Shown here piece by piece: positions 1-5,945 of a stretch of 6,196 nt of DNA. The DNA comes from an uncultured Gemmatimonadota bacterium (lineage in GTDB: Bacteria; Gemmatimonadota; Gemmatimonadetes; Gemmatimonadales; Gemmatimonadaceae). The DNA lies in the NCBI GenBank assembly GCA_946479895.1, contig CAMLHT010000227.1, positions 1-6,196 of the forward strand, written 5' to 3'. Position numbers and translations under genes: made by a program. The notes below the pieces were generated by a model, which saw only the letters and a program-made list of their open reading frames with translations, had not been told where the DNA came from and did not search any database. How positions within the stretch are numbered: position 1 is the stretch's first letter; every line of letters starts with the position of its first letter.

Positions 1-2
1 TG

Positions 3-41
3 GCTATTGCCGAGTTCGTGTCGGGCACGGGGGCTCGCTAA
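3..41 (+). CDS. C-terminal tail of an unidentified protein (partial)
   Basis: The window opens in what looks like the last twelve codons of a plus-strand gene, reading AIAEFVSGTGAR followed by a TAA stop at 39-41. The other two forward frames give less protein-like sequence. An amphipathic IAEFVS-type helix at a C-terminus is common in, for example, cytochrome c-like domains, but twelve residues are far too few to name a family. The gene would converge on queE, whose stop lies about 100 bases away. The reading frame is visible. That it is a real gene end is inference. Confidence 0.35.
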   Translation, partial: AIAEFVSGTGAR

Positions 42-56
42 GGCAAACCCTTTGCC
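42..56 (+). terminator. Short hairpin just after the partial upstream gene
   Basis: GGCAAA (42-47) and TTTGCC (51-56) form a perfect 6-bp stem with a CCC loop, starting one base after the TAA stop at 39-41. No T-tract follows on the plus strand, so it is at best a weak or Rho-assisted 3' end, or an mRNA-stabilising hairpin. The position straight after a stop is the main support. Confidence 0.3.
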
Positions 57-113
57 GAACTGATGGAGGGAAGCGGATTCTACGGGTGGCCTGAGGCGGG
101 GTCAACGATTCAG

Positions 114-141
114 ATCACAACAAACCGCTGCTTCGCGCGGT
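114..141 (-). terminator. Probable intrinsic terminator of the metB-like/queC/queE operon
   Basis: Read on the minus strand, the queE TAG stop (144-142) is followed at once by ACCGCGC, a GAA loop, and GC-A-GCGGT. This is a 7-bp G+C-rich stem with one bulged A (141-124). A T-rich run, TTGTTGT, continues from the stem's last T. Hairpin plus T-rich tail directly after the last gene of a leftward operon fits a Rho-independent terminator. The stem is short and the tail is interrupted by G, so efficiency may be moderate. Confidence 0.6.
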
Positions 142-774
142 CTATCGAATACCCAGAGCCTTGTGGGTTTGCAGGCTCAGCCGCCACCGAGGGCGCGCCA
201 GGCAGTATTCCACTGCCGCCCGGGTGTTGGCATCGCGGTCGGGCCCGTCCATCGGCTGGAGATACCAGTGGTCGAAAGCGAGGTGCTCGAACCGCTCGGG
301 CTCGGCCCCTCGCTGCGGGAAGACGAGCTTCAATTCGCTGCCGCGTGTCAGTGAGAGCTCGGCGCCGGCCTTGGGGCTGACGCAGATCCAGTCGAGCCCT
401 TCGGGAGCCGGTTGTGTCCCGTTGGTCTCGACGGCGACGACGAACCCGCGCGCGTGGAGCGCATCGATCAGGTCCGTGTCGAGCTGGAGGAGAGGCTCGC
501 CGCCGGTGCAGACGACGAACCGTTCGCCGTCGCGGTCGCCTTCTGGCCATTTCGCGGCGACGGCGTCGGCGAGCGTCGCGGCGTCGGCGAATCGGCCGCC
601 ATCCGGCGAGACGCCGACGAAGTCGGTATCGCAGAACTGGCACACCGCGTGAGCGCGATCGGCTTCGCGGCCCGTCCAGAGGTTGCAGCCCGTGAAGCGG
701 CAGAACACCGCTGCCCGTCCGGTGTTCGCGCCTTCGCCCTGAAGGGTGAAGAAGATCTCCTTGACCGTGTACAT
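142..774 (-). CDS. queE: 7-carboxy-7-deazaguanine synthase QueE
   Basis: This radical SAM enzyme converts 6-carboxytetrahydropterin to 7-carboxy-7-deazaguanine, the ring-contraction step of preQ0/queuosine synthesis in the cytoplasm. The 210-residue product is full length for the family. Visible signatures are LQGEG (11-15, substrate-binding region), the [4Fe-4S] cysteines C30, C45 and C48, TGGEP (90-94, SAM binding), ETNG (116-119), CVSPK (131-135), WYLQPMDG (170-177) and the terminal QTHK (202-205). The cluster motif is CX14CX2C, not the usual CX3CX2C of radical SAM proteins; this expanded form is known from Burkholderia multivorans QueE. The start follows the queC stop by 4 bases with no clear Shine-Dalgarno, so translation is probably coupled. 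It is the last gene of the operon, and a terminator-like hairpin begins right after its stop. Identification is firm. Confidence 0.96.
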   Translation of the reverse strand: MYTVKEIFFTLQGEGANTGRAAVFCRFTGCNLWTGREADRAHAVCQFCDTDFVGVSPDGGRFADAATLADAVAAKWPEGDRDGERFVVCTGGEPLLQLDTDLIDALHARGFVVAVETNGTQPAPEGLDWICVSPKAGAELSLTRGSELKLVFPQRGAEPERFEHLAFDHWYLQPMDGPDRDANTRAAVEYCLARPRWRLSLQTHKALGIR

Positions 775-778
775 CGGA

Positions 779-1456
779 TCAGGCGTAGCGGGTCGGATCC
801 GGAACCCGGGCGTCCGCGAAGCCCTTCCGCCGAAGCTGGCAGGCGTCGCAGCGTCCGCACGCGCGGCCGTCGGGAAGGGGATCGTAGCAGCTCGTCGTCT
901 GCGAGTAATCCACGCCGAGCGCCGCGCCCTCGCGGATGATCTCGGCCTTGCTCATGTGCATCAGGGGCGCGCGAATGGAGATCCGGTTCGTCCCGTCGAC
1001 GCCGCCGCGTGTCGCGAGATTCGCCATGCGCTCGAACGCCTCGATGTACTCCGGCCGGCAGTCGGGATATCCGGAGTAGTCGACGGCGTTGACGCCGATG
1101 TAGATGTCCCTGGCCGACACGACCTCGGCGTACGCCAGCGCGAACGAGAGAAAGATCGTGTTCCGCGCCGGGACGTAGGTGACCGGGATCCCCGAAGTCA
1201 TCGATGCCGCGCTCCGGTCCTTCGGCACCTCGATGTCGGCCGTGAGCGCCGATCCGCCGAATTTGCGGAGGTCGATGTCCATGATCACGTGTCCCGCGAC
1301 ATCCGCGTCGCGCGCGATCCGCCTGGCCGCGTCGAGCTCGTGGCCATGGCGCTGGCCGTACCTGAAGCTCAGCGCATACACCGCGTGATCCCGGCGAGCC
1401 ATCGCCAGGACCGTCGTCGAGTCGAGCCCGCCGCTCAACAGCACGACGGCATTCAT
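779..1456 (-). CDS. queC: 7-cyano-7-deazaguanine (preQ0) synthase QueC
   Basis: QueC is an ATP-dependent PP-loop enzyme that turns 7-carboxy-7-deazaguanine plus ammonia into preQ0, directly after QueE in the pathway. The 225-residue product begins [13 protein letters not shown], giving the SGGLDS PP-loop at 8-13. Further signatures are FRYGQRH (31-37), YVPARNT (94-100), [13 protein letters not shown] (121-133) and a C-terminal zinc site made of C190, C200, C203 and C206. The open frame continues far upstream of this start inside the preceding gene's antisense frame, but homology begins at this Met. The ATG shares its A with the TGA of the upstream gene (TGATG), and only a weak SD-like GCGG stretch precedes it. 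Translational re-initiation is therefore likely. All expected residues are present, and nothing suggests degradation. Confidence 0.96.
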   Translation of the reverse strand: MNAVVLLSGGLDSTTVLAMARRDHAVYALSFRYGQRHGHELDAARRIARDADVAGHVIMDIDLRKFGGSALTADIEVPKDRSAASMTSGIPVTYVPARNTIFLSFALAYAEVVSARDIYIGVNAVDYSGYPDCRPEYIEAFERMANLATRGGVDGTNRISIRAPLMHMSKAEIIREGAALGVDYSQTTSCYDPLPDGRACGRCDACQLRRKGFADARVPDPTRYA

Positions 1457-2571
1457 CACCGCAGCGCCGCCTCCCAGTCCGCGATGAGGTCTTCCACGTT
1501 CTCCAGGCCTACGGACACGCGAAGCAGGTTCGCCGGCGCCATCGTGCCCGGACCTTCGACCGATGCGCGATGCTCGATCAGGCTTTCGGTGCCGCCCAGG
1601 CTCGTCGCCTGGGTGAAGAGGCGGAGCCGGGAGGCGATGGCGCGCGAATCGTCCGCCGAGGCCCCGACCTGGACCGACAGCATGGCGCCGAACGCCGACA
1701 TCTGGCGCTTCGCCACCTCGTGGCCGGTGTGCGTGGCGAGGCCGGGATAGTGCACCGCCTCGACGCGCTTGTGCCCTGCGAGGTGGCTCGCCAGCGCCGC
1801 GGCGTTCCGGCACTGCGCCAGCACGCGGACCGGGAGCGTCCGGATTCCGCGCAGCAGCAGCCAGCACTCGAACGGCGAGGGCACCGCGCCCCCTGCGGAC
1901 TGGATCGCCCGCACGCGTGTCGCGAGCTCGTCGTCCTGCCTGCAGACGAGCGCTCCGCCGAGCACGTCGCTGTGGCCCCCGAAGTATTTGGTGGTCGAAT
2001 GCATCACGACGTCGGCGCCCAGCTCGAGCGGCCGCTGGAGCACCGGCGTGCCCCACGTGTTGTCGACGACGGTGATCGCGTTCGCGCCACGGGCGATCTT
2101 CGCGACCGCGGCGATGTCGGTGACGCGGAGGAGGGGATTCGAGGGCGTCTCGACCCACACGGCCCTGGTGTTCGGGCGCAGCGAAGCCTCGAGCGCCGCC
2201 AGGTCCGTCATGTCGATGAGGCTGAGCTCCACGCCCCATGGACCGAAGACGTCGCGCATCAGCTTCGTCGTGCCGAAATACGCGTCGTTCGGCGCGATGA
2301 TGTGCGATCCCGGACCGAGCGCCTGGATCATCGTCATCGTCGCCGCCGAACCCGAGGCGAAGCACAGTCCGACGGCTCCTCCTTCGAGGGCCGCGATCGC
2401 CTGCTCGAGCGCCACCCGGTTGGGGTTCGCGTAGCGCGAGTAGACGTACCCGGCGCGATAGGACCCGTCGGGCTCGCGTTCGAACGTCGTCGACAGGTGA
2501 ATCGGCGGAGCGACGGCACCGGTCGCGTCCGGCGCATGGCCGGCGCGGGCAGCGATGGTCTCGATTTTCAT
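1456..2571 (-). CDS. PLP-dependent trans-sulfuration enzyme (cystathionine gamma-synthase/lyase family)
   Basis: This is a Cys/Met-metabolism fold-type I PLP enzyme acting on homoserine esters, cystathionine or related sulfur amino acids. The 371-residue product shows YSRYANPN (44-51, cofactor phosphate contact from the partner subunit), FASGSAA (71-77), Y98 (ring stacking), D170 in VVDNTWGTP, the Schiff-base K195 in [18 protein letters not shown] (324-330) and R351 in LLRVSVGLE (substrate carboxylate). This set is typical of MetB/MetC/CGL-like enzymes, and sequence alone does not separate synthase from gamma- or beta-lyase. The frame is open upstream to 2685, but [11 protein letters not shown] at 2571 is where family homology starts, and the longer form would overlap the divergent gene. 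It is first in an operon with queC and queE. A TAGAAT -10-like box lies 5 bases before the ATG, without an SD, so the message may be leaderless. Confidence 0.9.
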   Translation of the reverse strand: MKIETIAARAGHAPDATGAVAPPIHLSTTFEREPDGSYRAGYVYSRYANPNRVALEQAIAALEGGAVGLCFASGSAATMTMIQALGPGSHIIAPNDAYFGTTKLMRDVFGPWGVELSLIDMTDLAALEASLRPNTRAVWVETPSNPLLRVTDIAAVAKIARGANAITVVDNTWGTPVLQRPLELGADVVMHSTTKYFGGHSDVLGGALVCRQDDELATRVRAIQSAGGAVPSPFECWLLLRGIRTLPVRVLAQCRNAAALASHLAGHKRVEAVHYPGLATHTGHEVAKRQMSAFGAMLSVQVGASADDSRAIASRLRLFTQATSLGGTESLIEHRASVEGPGTMAPANLLRVSVGLENVEDLIADWEAALR

Positions 2572-2610
2572 GCCTAATTCTATGGCATCGGTCCTGCCCG
2601 TGCCCTCGTC
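2572..2610. promoter_or_regulatory. Compact divergent intergenic region with a -10-like box
   Basis: Only 39 bases separate two divergent start codons, so promoters for both directions must lie here or inside the facing coding regions. On the minus strand, TAGAAT (2582-2577) matches 5 of 6 positions of the sigma-70 -10 consensus and sits 5 bases before the trans-sulfuration gene's ATG. No convincing -35 box is visible at 16-18 bases. No Shine-Dalgarno precedes either start. There is no room for a SAM riboswitch of the kind that often controls methionine genes. Confidence 0.35.
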
Positions 2611-4125
2611 ATGCGAGTGCTCGTGACTGGAGGGACCGGCGTCGTCGGTCAGAGTTCGGTGACCGCCCTGCTCAAGCGCGGACATACGGTAAGGTTGCTG
2701 TCCCGCGGCGCCAGCGAGGACGTGAAGGCATGGCCGGCCGGCGTCGAAGCCTGGCCCGGTGACATCGGCTCCCCCGCGTCAGTCGCGGGCAGCGCGGACG
2801 GGTGCGATGCGGTGCTCCATCTCGTCGCCATCGTGGACGAGTCTCCGCCCGAGCGCACCTTCGAGCGGATCAACGTCGAGGGGACGCGCGCGATGCTCGC
2901 CGAGGCTACCCGTGCCGGCGTCAGGCGTTTCGTCTTCGTCTCGTCCCTGGGCGCGGATCGCGGGACCTCGCCCTACCATCGCTCAAAGGCCACGGCGGAG
3001 GCGCTCGTTCACGGATTCGGCGGGGAATGGGTCATCGTGAGGCCCGGGGCCGTCTATGGCCCCGGCGACGAGCACCTTTCATTGATGCTGCGGATGGTGC
3101 GAACGCTGCCCGTCGTGCCGCTGGTCGGTGACGGCAATCAGCGGTTCCAGCCCATGTGGCACGAGGACCTCGCGGAAGGCCTGGCCGTCGCCATTGACCG
3201 TCCTTGTATCACCGGTCGCGTCCTGGAAGTCGCGGGGCAGGAAGTCGTCACGCAGAATGGCCTGATCGACATGATGCGCGCGCTGACCGACCGGAAGGTG
3301 CCGACGGTGCCCGTCCCGGAATTCCTCGCGACGCTCGGCCTGCGCGCGATGAACGTCGCGGGCGTCGGCGCTCCGGTCAGCGAGAGCCAGCTCGACATGC
3401 TTCGGGAGGAGAACGTCATCCCTGAAGGCCGGACCAACGCGCTCGTGCAGGAGCTCGGCGTCACGGTGACTCCGCTCGACGACGGTTTGCGCCGCTTCAT
3501 CGACGAGCAGGAGATCCAGCTTCCCGAGGACGGTGTGGGAAGCCTCCAGCAGAAGACCTTCGCCGTTGACGTCCGCCCTTCGACCTACGATGCGCCGCGC
3601 CTGTTCGAGTACCTCCGCGGTCACCTGCTCGACGTCATGCCGTCACTCGTGGATTCCAATCCAGAGCACGGCAACCCGTCGCGGATCGAGGAAGGAGCGA
3701 CGCTCACCCTCGCGCTGCCGCTTCGCGGCCATGTCCAGGTGCGCGTGGCGGAAGCCGCGAACGGGCGGATAACCCTGATGACGCTGGCCGGGCATCCGCT
3801 GGCGGGCGCGGTCCGGTTCGTCACCCTGCCCGTCGACGGCGGCGTCCATTTCGAGATCCAGGTCTTCGACCGGCCGGCCAACGTGGTGGACTGGGTGCTG
3901 ATGCGGCCCATCGGAGACCGCATGCAGGAGGCGACGTGGCGTGGGCTCGCGGAGACGGTCGCCCGGGTTGCCGGCGCGACGCGCCCCGACGTGAGGGAGG
4001 TCGTGCGTGACCTCGACGCTTCCGCCGCGCGGGAGGTCGACGACTGGGCACGGAAGCTCGCGCTTCAGGCGAAAAGGAAGGACGCGGCCTCGGAGATATC
4101 GAAAGCGCCCGGAGCCGCCGGCTGA
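2611..4125 (+). CDS. SDR-family NAD(P)-binding protein (NDUFA9-like) with a C-terminal DUF1990-like domain
   Basis: The 504-residue protein has two parts. Residues 1-300 form an extended/atypical short-chain dehydrogenase fold: TGGTGVVG (6-13) is the nucleotide-binding glycine motif, SSLGA (111-115) ends the fourth strand, Y122 and K126 form YxxxK, and RPGAVYGPGDE (144-154) plus the QPMWHEDLA stretch (180-188) resemble complex I NDUFA9-type and sugar-epimerase-like SDRs. After a linker, residues 316-455 look like DUF1990: LAGHPLAGAVRF (392-403), a beta-rich GGVHFEIQVFDRPA stretch (410-423) and an amphipathic helix. The last 50 residues are charged and possibly helical. The substrate is unknown; a lipid, quinone or sugar-nucleotide role is only inference. 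An in-frame stop lies at 2575-2577, and no GTG or TTG codon precedes 2611 in frame, so the start is well fixed, although no SD is seen. It converges on the DUF393 gene with one base between stops. Confidence 0.8.
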   Translation: MRVLVTGGTGVVGQSSVTALLKRGHTVRLLSRGASEDVKAWPAGVEAWPGDIGSPASVAGSADGCDAVLHLVAIVDESPPERTFERINVEGTRAMLAEATRAGVRRFVFVSSLGADRGTSPYHRSKATAEALVHGFGGEWVIVRPGAVYGPGDEHLSLMLRMVRTLPVVPLVGDGNQRFQPMWHEDLAEGLAVAIDRPCITGRVLEVAGQEVVTQNGLIDMMRALTDRKVPTVPVPEFLATLGLRAMNVAGVGAPVSESQLDMLREENVIPEGRTNALVQELGVTVTPLDDGLRRFIDEQEIQLPEDGVGSLQQKTFAVDVRPSTYDAPRLFEYLRGHLLDVMPSLVDSNPEHGNPSRIEEGATLTLALPLRGHVQVRVAEAANGRITLMTLAGHPLAGAVRFVTLPVDGGVHFEIQVFDRPANVVDWVLMRPIGDRMQEATWRGLAETVARVAGATRPDVREVVRDLDASAAREVDDWARKLALQAKRKDAASEISKAPGAAG

Positions 4126-4126
4126 A

Positions 4127-4600
4127 TCACGGCGCGCGCGACTGCGCTTTCTCCCCTTCCTCGAAGATCACGTCGAGCGGACGTGACTGGCAGTGTGCGC
4201 CGCAGCCGAGGTGGTATCGGTTCTTCGCGAACCATCTATAGAATCGGTCTGCCAGCGTCCGCACGAACGGCACATGGAAGATCCAGGCGATCAGGCGCCC
4301 GCGGGGCAGGATGTTGAGGAGCTGCTCGATCGCCGCCGATCCCTGCCAGGTCCTGCCACCGGGACCGACGAGCTGCAGCGCCTCGGCATACGCGCGGGCC
4401 GGTATCCAGGGGAATCGCGCCATCACCCCCGGCGCCTGCGAAGGGACCACCTCGAGGTCGCCTCGCTCCCATTTCTTCAGGACCTTCGCCAGCCGTGTGC
4501 ACACCTTGCAGGTGCCGTCGTAGACGACGGTGTAGGGGCGCCCCAGGCCCTGCGACGGCGGGCCGCCCGCCACGGTGAAGATCACCACCGGGACGGTCAT
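4127..4600 (-). CDS. DCC-family (DUF393) thiol-disulfide oxidoreductase-like protein
   Basis: The 157-residue product carries the DCC-family hallmark near its N-terminus: VVYDGTCKVC (25-34), a DxxCxxC motif that looks like a thioredoxin-type redox centre. The family is annotated as predicted thiol-disulfide oxidoreductases, but few members have known partners. Further on are a PWIPARAYAEALQLVGPGG segment (64-82), typical of the domain's second half, a WQGSAAIEQLL stretch (85-95), a hydrophobic segment IAWIFHVPFV (104-113) and a second cysteine pair C133/C137 in GCGAHC. The ATG overlaps the OsmC stop as ATGA, so it is translated second from the same message. The frame is open upstream to 4993 but that part is antisense-like sequence within the OsmC gene. 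The hydrophobic segment could be a membrane-associated helix. The two partly separated Cys pairs suggest intramolecular electron relay, which is inference. Confidence 0.82.
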   Translation of the reverse strand: MTVPVVIFTVAGGPPSQGLGRPYTVVYDGTCKVCTRLAKVLKKWERGDLEVVPSQAPGVMARFPWIPARAYAEALQLVGPGGRTWQGSAAIEQLLNILPRGRLIAWIFHVPFVRTLADRFYRWFAKNRYHLGCGAHCQSRPLDVIFEEGEKAQSRAP

Positions 4601-4977
4601 TGGCCGGCCGCCTTGCCGTCGATGGTGATGGCGGGTGGATGATGAAGCGTCGCGTGAATGGTGCACATCTCCGAGACCCGCTTCGCCGCCTCGAGGCGAT
4701 TTGCCGGCAATGACGGCCAGTCGAAGCGCATGTCGATGGATCCGACTCGGTGCGGATCGTCGGCGAAGGCCCACCGCACCTCTATGCTGAGATCGGTTGC
4801 GTCGAGCTTCGCATGCGTGGCCCAGGAGTACAGGACCGAGAACGTGCAGTAGGCGAGGCCCCCCGCCAGCATGTGAAACGGCGAATAGCTCTGGTCCGCC
4901 GACATGGCCTCGATGGTCATCGGGCCGTCGGTTGGATCGAGTCGCAGCGAGTCTTCCCCAAGCAAAGTGAGCTTCAT
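4597..4977 (-). CDS. OsmC/Ohr-family protein (peroxiredoxin-like)
   Basis: OsmC-family proteins reduce organic peroxides through a pair of cysteines in a homodimer; many members are uncharacterised. The 126-residue product has the family pattern: YSPFHMLAGGLAYCTFSVL (31-49), with the first Cys at C44 on the central helix, and RVSEMCTIHATLHH (100-113), with the second Cys at C105. Both catalytic-type cysteines are kept. Length is slightly short for OsmC (about 140) but complete. An upstream in-frame Met at 5007 exists, but the chosen ATG has an excellent GGAGG four bases before it (minus strand GGAGGTGTGATG). The gene overlaps the DCC protein by 4 bases, forming a thiol-redox pair. A perfect palindrome 33 bases upstream (5010-5026) is a plausible operator. 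Whether it is a hydroperoxide reductase or a general OsmC-like protein cannot be told here. Confidence 0.88.
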   Translation of the reverse strand: MKLTLLGEDSLRLDPTDGPMTIEAMSADQSYSPFHMLAGGLAYCTFSVLYSWATHAKLDATDLSIEVRWAFADDPHRVGSIDMRFDWPSLPANRLEAAKRVSEMCTIHATLHHPPAITIDGKAAGQ

Positions 4978-4978
4978 C

Positions 4979-4987
4979 ACACCTCCA
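4979..4987 (-). promoter_or_regulatory. Shine-Dalgarno that fixes the OsmC-family start
   Basis: On the minus strand TGGAGGTG lies immediately before the ATG at 4977, with the GGAGG core four bases from the start codon. It is the strongest ribosome binding site in the window and selects this Met over the in-frame Met ten codons upstream. Confidence 0.7.
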
Positions 4988-5009
4988 TTGCATGGGAGAA
5001 GGTGCAAAG

Positions 5010-5026
5010 GATACGCCGGGCGTATC
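5010..5026. promoter_or_regulatory. Perfect 17-bp palindrome, candidate operator
   Basis: GATACGCC-G-GGCGTATC is a perfect inverted repeat with 8-bp arms around one central base. It lies 33 bases upstream of the OsmC-family start and 148 bases upstream of the lipoprotein start, in a divergent intergenic region. Size and symmetry fit a binding site for a dimeric helix-turn-helix repressor (TetR-, MarR- or GntR-type). It has no T-tract on either side, so a terminator is less likely. No regulator gene is in the window. The symmetry is seen; operator function is inferred. Confidence 0.5.
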
Positions 5027-5028
5027 GA

Positions 5029-5081
5029 AATGATGCAGGGTGGCTCATTCCACTACACATGTTCCCCGGACCTGCATCATT
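5029..5081. repeat. 11-bp inverted repeat flanking a 31-bp centre
   Basis: AATGATGCAGG (5029-5039) is matched by its exact reverse complement CCTGCATCATT (5071-5081), with 31 bases between. Both arms lie in the region upstream of two divergent genes. They could pair as a long-loop hairpin in RNA, act as two half-sites for a looping or cooperative regulator, or be element ends. The arms overlap the dispersed 50-bp repeat described separately. The left arm's GCAGG is kept in the downstream copy; the right arm is only partly kept there. Confidence 0.5.
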
Positions 5082-5083
5082 CC
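5034..5083 (+). repeat. Dispersed 50-bp repeat, copy 1
   Basis: This segment aligns without gaps to 6035-6084, matching at 35 of 50 positions by hand count. Conserved blocks are TGCAGGGTGG at positions 1-10, CATTC at 13-17, CTACA at 20-24, CTG at 39-41 and ATCATTCC at 43-50. The middle (25-38) is mostly diverged. The copy ends 90 bases before the lipoprotein start. It could be a shared promoter or leader region or an old mobile-element end. Confidence 0.55.
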
Positions 5084-5160
5084 TTCGAATGTTCGCCTGG
5101 AAAGGGGGGGCCTAACATCATGCCATCGCGCCACCCATGCGCCGATGTTCACCCTCACTC

Positions 5161-5166
5161 TGAGGA
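5161..5166 (+). promoter_or_regulatory. Shine-Dalgarno that fixes the lipoprotein start
   Basis: TGAGGA lies 7 bases before the ATG at 5174, a good distance. The frame is open much further upstream (to 4904), with other Met codons at 5030, 5033 and 5120, but only 5174 (or the adjacent ATG at 5177) has an SD and gives an N-terminus that reads as a signal peptide. Confidence 0.55.
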
Positions 5167-5173
5167 CATTGCG

Positions 5174-5926
5174 ATGATGCACGCCCAGATTTCTCGAAGC
5201 TTCGCGAAGGCTTTCTTCGCTTTCGCCACGCTCGGTATGGCTGCCGCCTGCGCCGACACGAACGTGGCTCCCACGACCGCCGCTGTTGCCTTCAAGGCCC
5301 CCGCCGGGTTCGACGTCATGGTCGGCGTGGAGACGTTCTCGGTTTCCAACACCGATGGCATCGTCGAGCGCCTGGGCGACCACGTCATCTCCATCCCCGC
5401 CGGCGCGATCTGCGACCCGTACCTGTCGGCCTACGGCTCGACGGAGTGGGACAAGCCCTGCACGCCGCTGCGTGGCTCGATCACGATCACGGCGACGATG
5501 ATGCGCGACAACAACAATCGCCCGTACGTCGACTTCCAGCCCGCCCTGCGCTTCGCGCCGGACAAGGAAGTGATGCTGTTCCTGCGCAACGGCCGCGCGC
5601 CGTCACCGACCAAGCTCTTCACGATCTACTGCAACAACCTCGGCTACTGCATCGACGAGTCGGTGAACGACCCCTCGCTGAAGCCGTTCCGCGTCGGTCG
5701 CACGTCGCTCATCGGTCGCCGCGTCAAGCACTTCTCGGGCTACACCGTGGGCTACGGCGAGCCGTGCCCCGGCATCCTGACCGAGGAGCTGGATGGCTCC
5801 TGGATGTGCAATGACGACGGACTGCTTCGCCGCTCGGGTTACATGGTTGCCTCCGGCCTGACGGCCAACGGCGACAAGAAGGAAGCGATCGACGAGGAGA
5901 AGTCCGGCAAGAAGGCCGAACAGTAA
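5174..5926 (+). CDS. Probable exported cysteine-rich lipoprotein, unknown function
   Basis: The 250-residue product starts with a basic n-region (R8, K12), a hydrophobic stretch FFAFATLGMAAAC (14-26) and a lipobox-like AAA-C26, so it is probably lipidated. The -3 Ala is weaker than the usual Leu, and simple secretion is possible. The mature part has six cysteines: C80, C96, C153, C159, C198 and C212, which could form three disulfides. An IPAGAIC stretch (74-80), a GSITITA strand (101-107) and DFQPALRFAP (120-129) recall a ZU5-like beta-sandwich, and HFSGYTVGYG (186-195) would end it. The last twenty residues are highly charged (KKEAIDEEKSGKKAEQ). I do not recognise a named family; the style resembles lineage-specific surface proteins of Gemmatimonadota, which is an impression only. 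It is monocistronic, with a strong hairpin after the stop. Confidence 0.8.
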   Translation: MMHAQISRSFAKAFFAFATLGMAAACADTNVAPTTAAVAFKAPAGFDVMVGVETFSVSNTDGIVERLGDHVISIPAGAICDPYLSAYGSTEWDKPCTPLRGSITITATMMRDNNNRPYVDFQPALRFAPDKEVMLFLRNGRAPSPTKLFTIYCNNLGYCIDESVNDPSLKPFRVGRTSLIGRRVKHFSGYTVGYGEPCPGILTEELDGSWMCNDDGLLRRSGYMVASGLTANGDKKEAIDEEKSGKKAEQ

Positions 5927-5945
5927 GCTCCTCAGCACCGGAGTC

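Noticed and set aside
746..1750. Plus-strand open frame of 334 codons antisense to queC
   Set aside because: It lies opposite well-conserved queC and trans-sulfuration coding sequence, is Arg/Val/Asp-rich with no recognisable domain, and is a usual by-product of G/C-biased third positions.
1457..2365. N-terminal extension of queC of about 300 codons in the same frame
   Set aside because: The added part is low-complexity Arg-rich antisense-type sequence overlapping a real gene in another frame. QueC homology starts at the Met at 1456.
1570..2577. Plus-strand open frame of 335 codons antisense to the trans-sulfuration gene
   Set aside because: Its composition (Arg, Gly, Val, Asp) and lack of domains mark it as a mirror of the real gene, which has all its catalytic residues.
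2572..2685. Longer start for the trans-sulfuration enzyme (38 extra residues)
   Set aside because: The extension overlaps the divergent SDR gene, is not protein-like for this family, and homology starts at the Met at 2571.
4601..4993. Longer form of the DCC protein starting at 4993
   Set aside because: The extra part lies within the OsmC-family gene in another frame and has no domain. The ATGA overlap start at 4600 fits normal operon structure.
4904..5173. Upstream extension of the lipoprotein gene to 4904
   Set aside because: It would cover the OsmC gene's start and the intergenic repeats, lacks an SD, and would bury the signal peptide. The ATG at 5174 has both an SD and an export signal.
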